Below are positions 14,714-21,949 of a stretch of 21,949 bases of DNA, piece by piece. A program made the translations under genes and the position numbers. The stretch covers positions 1 through 21,949 of the forward strand of contig SKGY01000158.1 of the NCBI GenBank assembly GCA_007117235.1. The letters are read 5' to 3'. The DNA is from Balneolaceae bacterium (GTDB taxonomy: Bacteria > Bacteroidota > Rhodothermia > Balneolales > Balneolaceae). The notes under the pieces were generated by a model. That model worked only from the letters and a program-made list of their open reading frames with translations, was not told the DNA's origin and did not search any database. Position 1 is the first letter of the stretch, and each line of letters starts with the position of its first letter.

Positions 14714-17155
14714 ATGATAGGTAATTATTTAAAAGTTGTATTACGTAATGTAAGACGACGCCCGGTGTACACATTAATAAACATTTTTGGGCTTGGAATA
14801 GGTATTGCGTGCTGCTTTTTGATCTTTCTCTACGTTACTGATGAGCTCTCCTACGATAAACACTTCCAGCAATCTGACCGACTCTATCGCGTAAATCAAT
14901 CAATCATTTTTGAGGGTGAAGAGAACCCCGTAGCCACAACTCCTTTTCCACTGAAAGAGGCGTTAATCAGAGATTTTCCGGCGCTCGTTTCGTCAGGCGT
15001 CCGCTTCTTCAATTTAGACAAAGACAATATTTCGGTTGCCAATCCGGAAAACAGAGAAATTATAAGACAGGAGCGTTTTTACTTTACAGATCCTGATGTT
15101 GTGGATCTGTTTGATATCGAGATTGTGGCAGGGAATCCGCAGGGCGGACTCGATGATCCAAATTCTGTGATTATATCGGAACGCGTGGCAAGCCTCTATT
15201 TTGGTGATGAAGATCCGGTTGGTAAGGATCTTAGAGTAGAAGGTCGCTTTTTACTCAATGTATCGGCAGTTATGAAAGAGTGGAAAGACAACACACACTT
15301 CAAATCCGATATGCTGGCATCATTTGAAAGTCTGCGTGGTATCTGGGGAAATTTTGACGTGCTTACCGCCCGTTGGAGATGGAACCCAAGCTGGACATAT
15401 ATTTTACTGCAAGAAGGCGCAGACGCAGCTAACCTTCAGTCTCAACTCGATGCATTTTCCGAGCGATATTACTCTGACTTTTTCAGTGAACAGGAGCAGG
15501 TAAAACTCTACCTCCAGCCGATAGAGGATATCTGGCTCTACTCCAATCTTGAAGCCGAAATAGAGCCAACAAGCAGCTATGTTAATATTTATCTGTTTTC
15601 GGTTATTGCAGTTCTGATTCTTTTAATTGCCTGCGTCAATTTCATCAACCTTTCCACGGCCGGAGCTATCTACAGATCCAAAGAGGTGGGAATTCGCAAA
15701 GTTCTGGGGGCAGAGAAGAGCGGCTTGGTTACACAGTTTATGATTGAATCGATTCTGTTTACTCTAATCTCTTTGGTTCTTGCTGCCGGTATCATTTATG
15801 CGGCGCTTCCACACTTCTCGGCATTCACAGGAAAAGAGTTGCTTGTAGGAAATCTTGGAACCGGAAGCCTTGTGCTTTTTAGCGGTATACTGCTGGTTTC
15901 AATTGCTGCACTTTCAGGATTGTATCCATCTGCCGTTCTCACATCTCTCAAACCGATTGACAGTCTGAGAGGCAAACTATCAAAGGGTAAAGATGGTGCA
16001 AAATTGAGAAAGGGATTGGTTGTGTTTCAGTTTTCGATAACGGCATTTTTGATCATAGCAACTGCACTGACCTACTTTCAGTTTAATTACCTACAGCAGA
16101 AAAATCTCGGATTTGATAAAGAACAGGTTCTTGTTGTTCCGATGGGTATGACATCAGCAATCTGGTCTCTCGATCAGTTTATTGATAGAAGCAGTTCCCA
16201 CAATTCGGTATTGGGAGTAACGGGATCAAGCACACTGCTTGGTGGTTCAAATTACTGGAAATATGATATCACTCCGGAGGGTTATGCGGAAGGTGATGCT
16301 CCATCACTCACCAAGCTTTTTGTGTGGTATGATTTTGTTGAAACCATGAAAATTAATCTGTTGGCCGGCCGATCTTTTTCAAAAGAGTTTTCTACTGATG
16401 AAACTCAAGCTGTGTTGATTAACCGAGCAATGGTCGATTTTCTGGAATGGGGAACTCCGGAGGATGCAATTGGAAAAACATTCCGAATAGCTGACAATAC
16501 AATGTCTGTGGTAGGCGTAACTGAAGATTTCAACCATTCATATTTGCGTCGCGAACTTGAACCATTGATTATGGAGCTGCCGTCAAATTTGAATCAAAAG
16601 GTTGCCAATTTAGCCTATCTGAATATCAGGTTGGCTCCGGGCAATCCGTCAGATGCAACTGCACACCTTGAAGAAGTTTGGGGAGAGGTGGACCGAAGCC
16701 ACGGTTTCGACTATTTTTTCCTTGATGACAGACTCAACCAAATTTACAGATCTGAACAGCAACTCACTCAAATTCTCAGTGTGTTTTCGATATTGGCAAT
16801 ACTTATCGGGTGCCTTGGGTTGATGGGACTAACTGCATATGCCGTAAACAGACGAAGCCGAGAAATTGCGATAAGAAAAACGTTGGGATTGTCAGTGCCG
16901 GGTGTGTTTGCACTGTTGTCAAAAGACTACATGAAGCTTATTGTAATTGCACACATTATTGCATTGCCTGTTGCTTACCTGGTATTGAACACGTGGTTTG
17001 GAGAGTTTCCATTCCAAATAAATCTGAACATTTATCTTGCAGGGATGTTTGTCGTAAGTTTATTAATATCGATGGTAATTAGTATGCTCACGATCAGTTC
17101 ACAATCCCTAAAAGCTGCGCGCATAAATCCGGCTGAAAGCCTTAGATCAGAGTAA
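14714..17155 (+). CDS. ABC transporter permease with two MacB_PCD-FtsX units
   Basis: This 813-residue inner-membrane protein opens with the typical MIGNYLKVVLRNVRRRP stretch. The first membrane helix (about 20-42) is followed by a periplasmic domain (about 50-285) and three helices (about 290-315, 345-368, 383-405). A second half repeats this plan: a helix at about 435-457, another periplasmic domain, and helices near 687-711, 741-761 and 772-794. Coupling motifs RSKEVGIRKVLGA (321-333) and RSREIAIRKTLGL recur after equivalent helices, showing an internal duplication. The protein lacks an ATPase domain, unlike MacB of E. coli; the partner ATPase is encoded two genes downstream. By family knowledge such systems work as mechanotransmitters that move lipoproteins, peptides or drugs without carrying them through the membrane. 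The substrate is unknown. Confidence 0.93.
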   Translation: MIGNYLKVVLRNVRRRPVYTLINIFGLGIGIACCFLIFLYVTDELSYDKHFQQSDRLYRVNQSIIFEGEENPVATTPFPLKEALIRDFPALVSSGVRFFNLDKDNISVANPENREIIRQERFYFTDPDVVDLFDIEIVAGNPQGGLDDPNSVIISERVASLYFGDEDPVGKDLRVEGRFLLNVSAVMKEWKDNTHFKSDMLASFESLRGIWGNFDVLTARWRWNPSWTYILLQEGADAANLQSQLDAFSERYYSDFFSEQEQVKLYLQPIEDIWLYSNLEAEIEPTSSYVNIYLFSVIAVLILLIACVNFINLSTAGAIYRSKEVGIRKVLGAEKSGLVTQFMIESILFTLISLVLAAGIIYAALPHFSAFTGKELLVGNLGTGSLVLFSGILLVSIAALSGLYPSAVLTSLKPIDSLRGKLSKGKDGAKLRKGLVVFQFSITAFLIIATALTYFQFNYLQQKNLGFDKEQVLVVPMGMTSAIWSLDQFIDRSSSHNSVLGVTGSSTLLGGSNYWKYDITPEGYAEGDAPSLTKLFVWYDFVETMKINLLAGRSFSKEFSTDETQAVLINRAMVDFLEWGTPEDAIGKTFRIADNTMSVVGVTEDFNHSYLRRELEPLIMELPSNLNQKVANLAYLNIRLAPGNPSDATAHLEEVWGEVDRSHGFDYFFLDDRLNQIYRSEQQLTQILSVFSILAILIGCLGLMGLTAYAVNRRSREIAIRKTLGLSVPGVFALLSKDYMKLIVIAHIIALPVAYLVLNTWFGEFPFQINLNIYLAGMFVVSLLISMVISMLTISSQSLKAARINPAESLRSE

Positions 17156-17174
17156 GCATAATTAGACCGTAACT

Positions 17175-18431
17175 ATGACGATGGACAGAAAAATAGAAAA
17201 GAAACCGATATCAGCTGCAAAAGTCGGCTCGATAGTGATAGGCCTTGCTGTAGTTGTGATAGCTGTGTTCACACTTTTCTTTTCGGGCTCTGCATCATCA
17301 GTAAATGTTAATGCCGAGTCAGTCGTCATTCAAGAGGTGAAGGATGGACCCTTTCGGGAGTTTATTGATATCACCGGAACAATACAGCCTGTACGAACAA
17401 CTTTTCTGGATGCCATTGAGGGAGGTGTAGTTCAAAGAGTTTTCCTGGAATCGGGGACAATGGTAGATCAGGGCGACACAATTCTAACACTCACCAATTC
17501 GAGCCTTCAGCTGAATGTATTGCAGCAGGAAGCAGGCCTGTATGATCAAATCAACAACGTGAGAAACTCCCGCCTAAACCTTGAGCAGAATCATCTGAAT
17601 TTGCAAAAAGAGCTTGCAAGTTCCCGAACCATGCTTCAGCAGCTTAAATCCCGATTCAGCAGAGACAGCACACTTTTTAATAGGGAATTGATTTCCGAAC
17701 AGGAGTTTGAAGAGACTAAGCAGAACTTTGAGTTTCAAAAAATGAGATATGAACTCACCTATGAGTCATATCAAAAAGACTCACTTCAAATGCAGCAACA
17801 GCTGGTGCAGCTAAATAACTCTGAAGATCGAATGTGGAGAAGCCTGGATGGCGTTCAGCAGATTGTGGAAAATCTGGTTGTAACCGCACCAATTTCGGGT
17901 CAGCTTTCAACTGTTGAGCTTGATCCCGGTCAATCCATTCAGCAGGGTGAGCGAATCGGACAGATTGATTTGATGAATGGTTTCAAAGTGAGAGCCGGCG
18001 TTGATGAGTTTTATCTAGCAAGAATAGTAAATGGATTGGAGGGTAGTTTTACGTTTGCAGGATCTGAATACGGCGTACGGATTAACCGAATTTTTCCTGT
18101 GATTCAAAACGGTCAGTTCCAAATCGATATGGAGTTTATGAATGATGTTCCGGAGGGATTAAGAAGGGGTCAGACAGTTCGGGTTCGTCTTGAACTTGGA
18201 GAGTCAGCCCGGGCAACACTGCTTCCGCGTGGATCATTTTTTTCCCAGACGGGTGGCAATTGGGTCTATCTTCTTGATGAAACCGGCGAGTCAGCATTCA
18301 GACAACCGGTTCGGCTTGGTAGAAGTAACGGAGACTATTTTGAAGTTTTGGAGGGCCTTCAGCCGGGCGACAGAGTCATCACATCAAGCTACATTACCTA
18401 TGATGAAAAAGATATCCTGGTGCTAAATTAA
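17175..18431 (+). CDS. HlyD/MacA-like periplasmic adaptor (membrane fusion protein)
   Basis: This 418-residue protein has a single N-terminal membrane anchor (about 17-37). The first half of a lipoyl domain (about 76-110) is followed by a long coiled-coil hairpin (about 113-218, rich in Gln, Leu and Glu). The second lipoyl half (about 233-265, with TAPISGQLS) and beta-barrel and membrane-proximal parts run to the C-terminus. Members bridge an inner-membrane ABC transporter and an outer-membrane channel. It lies 19 bases after the permease gene and 13 before the ATPase gene, so the three form one operon. No TolC-like outer-membrane factor is encoded nearby, so a shared one must be used if the complex spans the envelope. 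The start could be the ATG at 17175 or at 17181. Confidence 0.9.
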   Translation: MTMDRKIEKKPISAAKVGSIVIGLAVVVIAVFTLFFSGSASSVNVNAESVVIQEVKDGPFREFIDITGTIQPVRTTFLDAIEGGVVQRVFLESGTMVDQGDTILTLTNSSLQLNVLQQEAGLYDQINNVRNSRLNLEQNHLNLQKELASSRTMLQQLKSRFSRDSTLFNRELISEQEFEETKQNFEFQKMRYELTYESYQKDSLQMQQQLVQLNNSEDRMWRSLDGVQQIVENLVVTAPISGQLSTVELDPGQSIQQGERIGQIDLMNGFKVRAGVDEFYLARIVNGLEGSFTFAGSEYGVRINRIFPVIQNGQFQIDMEFMNDVPEGLRRGQTVRVRLELGESARATLLPRGSFFSQTGGNWVYLLDETGESAFRQPVRLGRSNGDYFEVLEGLQPGDRVITSSYITYDEKDILVLN

Positions 18432-18444
18432 AGAGACATAAATT

Positions 18445-19134
18445 ATGATTAAAACCGAACACCTTAAAAAAGTTTACACCACAGATGAGATTGAAACAAC
18501 TGCTCTGAATGATATAAATATCACTGTTGAAGAGGGTGAGTTTGTTGCGTTGATGGGACCTAGTGGTTGTGGAAAATCAACATTTCTGAATATTCTTGGT
18601 TTGCTCGACAGTCCGACAGAAGGCGACTATTATTTTATGGGCGATCAGGTATCAGGTTTATCAGAACGTGAGCGGTCAAAAATCAGAAAGGGAAACATCG
18701 GTTTTATTTTTCAAAGCTTTAATCTGATTGATGAACTTACAGTATTTGAAAATGTGGAGTTGCCCCTCCAATATTTGGGCAAATCTTCTGAAGAGAGAAA
18801 ACAGTCAGCTGAATCAGCTTTAGAGAGAATGGGTATGCTCCCTCGGAGAAACCACTTTCCAAATCAACTATCGGGTGGACAGCAACAGAGAGCTGCTATT
18901 GCCCGTGCTGTGGTTACCGGCGCCAAACTTATTCTGGCTGATGAGCCTACAGGTAATTTGGATTCGGGTCACGGTAAAGAGGTGATGGAGTTGCTAAAAT
19001 CACTTAACGAGCAGGGCACAACCATCGTAATGGTAACTCACTCGCCATTAGATGCAGAATACGCGGGAAGAGTGATCCATCTGCTGGATGGAAAAGTAGT
19101 AGATAGCGGTGTTCAAAAAGAGATGATTTCCTAA
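18445..19134 (+). CDS. ABC transporter ATPase, MacB/LolD type
   Basis: This 229-residue cytoplasmic ATPase has a complete nucleotide-binding set: Walker [10 protein letters not shown] (38-46), Q-loop Gln90 in FIFQSFNL, signature LSGGQQQR (142-149), Walker B LILADEP (162-168), D-loop GNLDSG and switch His199. The [20 protein letters not shown] stretch is typical of the LolD/MacB branch. It should power the FtsX-type permease encoded at the head of the same operon. A purine-rich AAAGAGA lies about 8 bases before the ATG. In E. coli MacB this domain is fused to the permease; here it is separate, which is common in Bacteroidota. Confidence 0.94.
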   Translation: MIKTEHLKKVYTTDEIETTALNDINITVEEGEFVALMGPSGCGKSTFLNILGLLDSPTEGDYYFMGDQVSGLSERERSKIRKGNIGFIFQSFNLIDELTVFENVELPLQYLGKSSEERKQSAESALERMGMLPRRNHFPNQLSGGQQQRAAIARAVVTGAKLILADEPTGNLDSGHGKEVMELLKSLNEQGTTIVMVTHSPLDAEYAGRVIHLLDGKVVDSGVQKEMIS

Positions 19135-19238
19135 ATCAGGGACGCTCCAAAAAGATTTATCTACCCTGTTAAGTGCTTGGTTATAGAAAGTCATATCTTG
19201 TCTGCAGAATTAATATGTAGAATTACGCCCCTCATTGA

Positions 19239-21134
19239 ATGACCTATCTTACAGTTGAAAACCTATCCAAATCATTTGGCCTGAAAATCCTATTTGAAAA
19301 AATCACCTTTGGTGTGTCAAAAGGAGATAAAACGGCGCTCGTAGCACCCAACGGAACGGGAAAATCGACACTTCTGAAAATTATAGCCGGAAATGAATCT
19401 CAGGATAACGGGCGTGTGGTTTTTCAGAGTGATGTTCGGGTCGGTTACCTGGAGCAGGAGCCTGATCTGGATCCGACTTTGACCATCAGGGAGTATATCA
19501 CTCAGGGCGACTCCGATATTGCAAAAACTGTTCAGAGATACGAAGAAGCTGTAAATGCCCAGGCAGAAGATTTTAATGAAAAGACGCAGGATGCGTTCAT
19601 GAAGGCAACTGCACAAATGGATTTAGTAGGCGGATGGGACTACGAATCACGAATGGAGCAGATACTTGGTAAGCTCGATATTCACGATCTGAAACGCACT
19701 ATTAAAACGTTGTCGGGAGGAGAGAAGAAACGTGTTGCGCTGGCATTTGTACTCCTTGACAATCCCGATCTTCTGATTCTTGATGAGCCGACAAACCACC
19801 TTGATCTAGACATGATTGAGTGGATGGAGGGATACCTCATTAAGAGCAATGTGACGTTACTCATGGTTACTCACGATCGCTACTTCCTCGACCGCGTATG
19901 TAACCATATTCTCGAAATGGATTCTGGTAAACTCTATCATCATAAAGGAAATTACAGCTACTACCTTCAGAAGAAATCTGAGCGAGAAGAGGTGGAACGA
20001 ACTGAGATTGCCAAGGCCGGGCAGTTAATGAAAAAAGAACTGGAATGGATGAGGCGACAGCCAAAGGCGAGAACCACAAAATCCAAATCACGGATTGATG
20101 CTTTCTATGAAACCAAAGAGAAAGCAAGTCAGACTAAAGATAATCAGGAGGTAGAGTTGGGAATCTCCATGAAGAGAATGGGCGGACAAATTCTTGAAAT
20201 GGAGAAAGTATCAAAGTCGTATGATGATCTGGTGATTCTAGACAATTTTTCATACTCGTTCAACAAAGGGGAGAAAATCGGGATAATCGGAAAAAATGGT
20301 GTTGGTAAGAGTACGTTTCTGAAAATTATTACCAAAGAAGTGCAGCCGGATTCCGGTAAAGTTGATACGGGTTTGACGATAGAGTATGGTCACTATCGGC
20401 AGGACGGCATTCAAATGGATGAACAGATGCGTGTGATTGATGTAATTAAAAATGTGGCTGAAGTGATAGAACTGGCTGACGGCAGTCGCATTTCCGCATC
20501 GCAGTTTTTGGAGCATTTTATGTTCACTTCAGAGATGCAGTACACACCGGTTCATAAACTGAGTGGTGGCGAAAGACGAAGAATCGGATTGATGATGGTG
20601 CTTATCAAAAATCCGAATTTTCTCATTTTGGATGAGCCGACAAATGACCTCGATCTGGTAACACTTCAGAAACTCGAAGATTTTCTTCAAAACTTTGGCG
20701 GATGCCTCATAGTTGTTTCGCATGACCGGTTTTTTATGGATAGGCTGGTTGACCACTATTTTGCCTTTGAAGGAGACGGCGTGATTCGCGACCACCACGG
20801 AACATATATGGAGTACAGAGCACTTCGGGAAGAGCTTGATGCGAATCGGAAAAAGGAGCTGAAGGCATCAACGCAAAGCCCGGCGAAACCGAAGCCGGTT
20901 AAACAAAAAAATGAGAGTTCAAATAAACTCTCATTTAAAGAGCAGAAAGAGTTCAAAAAGCTGGAAAAAGAGATTGAAAAACTGGAGGCTGAAAAACTCT
21001 CAATTGAAAAAGAGATGAGCGCCGGCAACCTGAACCCGGGAGAGCTTCAGGATAAGTCAAAAAAATATGGTGAACTCACCGACCAAATAGACGAGAAAAC
21101 AATGGTCTGGATGGAGCTGGCCGAAAGGGTTTAA
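19239..21134 (+). CDS. uup: ABC-F ATPase, Uup-like
   Basis: This 631-residue soluble protein has two ABC domains and no membrane segment. The first has Walker A APNGTGKST (36-44), signature LSGGE (158-162) and Walker B LLILDEP (178-184). The second has GKNGVGKST (351-359), LSGGE (441-445) and FLILDEP (461-467). The linker (about 245-300) carries the KKELEWMRRQPKARTTKSK stretch of ABC-F proteins, which contacts tRNA and rRNA at the ribosomal E site. A Lys/Pro/Ser-rich connector leads to a C-terminal coiled coil (about 565-631), a feature of Uup, so it is more likely Uup than EttA or a resistance ABC-F. It probably acts on stalled ribosomes or in DNA-related housekeeping. It starts 104 bases after the transporter ATPase and is probably a separate unit. 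Confidence 0.9.
   Translation: MTYLTVENLSKSFGLKILFEKITFGVSKGDKTALVAPNGTGKSTLLKIIAGNESQDNGRVVFQSDVRVGYLEQEPDLDPTLTIREYITQGDSDIAKTVQRYEEAVNAQAEDFNEKTQDAFMKATAQMDLVGGWDYESRMEQILGKLDIHDLKRTIKTLSGGEKKRVALAFVLLDNPDLLILDEPTNHLDLDMIEWMEGYLIKSNVTLLMVTHDRYFLDRVCNHILEMDSGKLYHHKGNYSYYLQKKSEREEVERTEIAKAGQLMKKELEWMRRQPKARTTKSKSRIDAFYETKEKASQTKDNQEVELGISMKRMGGQILEMEKVSKSYDDLVILDNFSYSFNKGEKIGIIGKNGVGKSTFLKIITKEVQPDSGKVDTGLTIEYGHYRQDGIQMDEQMRVIDVIKNVAEVIELADGSRISASQFLEHFMFTSEMQYTPVHKLSGGERRRIGLMMVLIKNPNFLILDEPTNDLDLVTLQKLEDFLQNFGGCLIVVSHDRFFMDRLVDHYFAFEGDGVIRDHHGTYMEYRALREELDANRKKELKASTQSPAKPKPVKQKNESSNKLSFKEQKEFKKLEKEIEKLEAEKLSIEKEMSAGNLNPGELQDKSKKYGELTDQIDEKTMVWMELAERV
20909..20936 (-). other. Intragenic hairpin with antisense T-run inside uup
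   Basis: A perfect 11-base stem (20909-20919 with 20926-20936) has a 6-base loop and lies in the part of uup that encodes the Lys/Ser-rich connector before the coiled coil. On the minus strand the hairpin is followed by a run of T, so it resembles an intrinsic terminator for antisense transcription. It is AT-rich and could be a by-product of the coding sequence. Confidence 0.3.
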
Positions 21135-21157
21135 GACTGCTCCTATTATCTAATTTG

Positions 21158-21232
21158 GTCACCCTGAGTTTATCTCAGGGTCTCCTATCGTTGATTAGAA
21201 TGGGAAGATGCTGAACTAAACCCAGCATGACG
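21158..21232. repeat. REPIN-like paired-hairpin repeat, copy A
   Basis: This 75-base unit starts with GTCA and ends with TGACG. Hairpin 1 is ACCCTGA/TCAGGGT (21161-21167 with 21175-21181) and is followed by TCTCC. Hairpin 2 is ATGCTG/CAGCAT (21208-21213 with 21223-21228) and is preceded by the inverted GGGAAGA. Read from both ends, each half has the form GTCA-hairpin-TCTCC, so it is an inverted REP doublet. Bases 21191-21220 match copy C apart from one inserted A, pointing to recent duplication between A and C. Confidence 0.75.
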
Positions 21233-21239
21233 TTAACTA

Positions 21240-21312
21240 GTCATTCCGATGCAGATCGGAATCTCCTGACTTTGAATAGTGCCGGGAGATGCTGATCGCC
21301 ATCAGCATGACG
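21240..21312. repeat. REPIN-like paired-hairpin repeat, copy B
   Basis: This 73-base unit has the same borders as its neighbours, but hairpin 1 is ATTCCGA/TCGGAAT (21243-21249 with 21256-21262). Compared with copies A and C, both arms have changed together, so pairing is kept. Hairpin 2 is ATGCTGA/TCAGCAT (21289-21295 with 21302-21308) with a different loop. The inner borders TCTCC and GGGAGA are intact. Confidence 0.75.
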
Positions 21313-21344
21313 AAATATCGAATGAACACGGCCCACCGCTAATA

Positions 21345-21418
21345 GTCACCCTGAACTTGTTTCAGGGTCTCCTGCCTTTGATTAGAATGGGAGATGCTGA
21401 ACTAAATTCAGCATGACG
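21345..21418. repeat. REPIN-like paired-hairpin repeat, copy C
   Basis: This 74-base unit has hairpin 1 ACCCTGA/TCAGGGT (21348-21354 with 21362-21368) and hairpin 2 ATGCTGAA/TTCAGCAT (21394-21401 with 21407-21414). It is the most regular copy. Together with A and B it fills most of the 364-base gap between uup and the last gene; the rest of the gap, including 21313-21344 and 21419-21498, shows no recognisable element. Confidence 0.75.
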
Positions 21419-21498
21419 ATATTTTTACTTATACATATTCTGTTTCTATGACTACCGGTAAGTAGATTTTTATATATTGGAGCCAAACTAATCTCATA

Positions 21499-21948
21499 AT
21501 GATGAAAAAAATACTCCTCCTCCCGTTTTTACTAATCCCTTCAATTCTGATTGCTCAAACAGCTGAGCAAGAGAAAGAATTACTGAGGAATCTCCTTCAC
21601 CAGTTTTTGGAGGGTGCATCTTATAACGATGCAAATATACACGATCGGTTTTGGGCTGATGACCTGATATACACAGGCTCAAACGGAAACAGGATAACGA
21701 AAGATGTAATCATGAGTGGTGTAAATCCAAATCCTGATCGTTCTGTCGATCCTGAAACCAGATACACCGGCGAGGAGATTCAAATAAACCTTTACGGGGA
21801 GGTGGCGATAGTGGCATTTAAGCTGGTTGCTGAATTTACATCTGATCCGGATCAGGATAGAATGGAATTCTATAACACTGGCACTTTTTTAAAACGAAAC
21901 GGCGAGTGGCGCGTCGTTGCTTGGCAGGCAACCCGAATTCCTCAGTAG
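21499..21948 (+). CDS. Exported DUF4440/SnoaL-like (NTF2-fold) protein
   Basis: This 149-residue protein has a signal peptide (about 1-20, ending LIAQ). A cystatin/NTF2-like fold follows: a helical start (EQEKELLRNLLHQFLEGASYND), FWADDLIYTGSNGNRITKDV (about 51-70) and a terminal beta-sheet ending FLKRNGEWRVVAWQATR. This order and the closing W-R-V-V-A-W-Q pattern fit DUF4440 proteins of the SnoaL-like group. The family gives no firm reaction; members bind or turn over small molecules or act as stand-alone pocket proteins. It is exported, probably periplasmic. The start may be the ATG at 21499 or the next codon at 21502. It is complete, with its stop one base before the window end. It follows the repeat cluster and should have its own promoter, which I could not pin down. 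Confidence 0.82.
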   Translation: MMKKILLLPFLLIPSILIAQTAEQEKELLRNLLHQFLEGASYNDANIHDRFWADDLIYTGSNGNRITKDVIMSGVNPNPDRSVDPETRYTGEEIQINLYGEVAIVAFKLVAEFTSDPDQDRMEFYNTGTFLKRNGEWRVVAWQATRIPQ

Positions 21949-21949
21949 A

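Noticed and set aside
19274..19370. Defective Walker A (Ala in place of the first Gly) in the first ABC domain of Uup
   Set aside because: APNGTGKST keeps the GKST core, and Ala at that place is common in ABC-F proteins of this lineage, so it is not a sign of inactivity.
21158..21418. CRISPR array or transposon ends
   Set aside because: Units are 73-75 bases with two internal palindromes and irregular gaps of 7 and 32 bases. There is no spacer pattern, no cas gene and no target-site duplication around a transposase gene.

Overview
The window looks like an ordinary chromosomal stretch from a Bacteroidota/Balneolota-type bacterium; a Balneolaceae-like relative is my best guess. The reasons are a SusC/SusD outer-membrane uptake pair, a membrane-anchored Ser/Thr kinase with a long TPR tail, split ABC transporters with large two-FtsX permeases, a moderately AT-rich composition, and mostly weak or absent Shine-Dalgarno sequences. 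The lineage is inferred from gene content only. No tRNA, rRNA, CRISPR array, transposase or prophage gene is visible.

Layout. Bases 1-405 hold the 3' end of an argininosuccinate lyase gene. At 621-5051 lies a susC-susD pair that ends in a strong intrinsic terminator. A lipoprotein-like serine hydrolase of the class A beta-lactamase fold follows, then a small TraR/DksA-like protein whose zinc finger has lost three of its four expected cysteines. The kinase-TPR gene (minus strand) converges on the latter. It is divergent from serA (phosphoglycerate dehydrogenase), and their shared 166-base gap carries several ATGTA half-sites. After serA comes a secreted M28 peptidase related to glutamate carboxypeptidase II. 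It converges with acetate kinase, and a GC-rich palindromic intergenic repeat sits between them. A small DUF3820 gene lies just upstream of ackA on the same strand.

From 14714 to 19134 a compact plus-strand operon encodes a MacB/Lol-type transporter as three separate proteins: an 8-TM FtsX-type permease, an HlyD/MacA-like adaptor and an ATPase. An ABC-F ATPase of the Uup type follows. The last gene is an exported DUF4440/SnoaL-like protein.

The most notable non-coding structure is the 364-base gap at 21135-21498. It holds three tandem copies of a 73-75 base element. Each copy is two hairpins in inverted orientation with fixed borders (GTCA outside, TCTCC inside). The hairpin arms differ between copies, but the changes are compensatory, so the structure is kept while the sequence varies. 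This is the architecture of REPINs (paired REP sequences).

I found no convincing new multi-gene system. The other leads are individual oddities: the degenerate DksA-like zinc finger, the serine hydrolase with no visible general base, the leader palindrome before susC, and the candidate operators between the kinase and serA.
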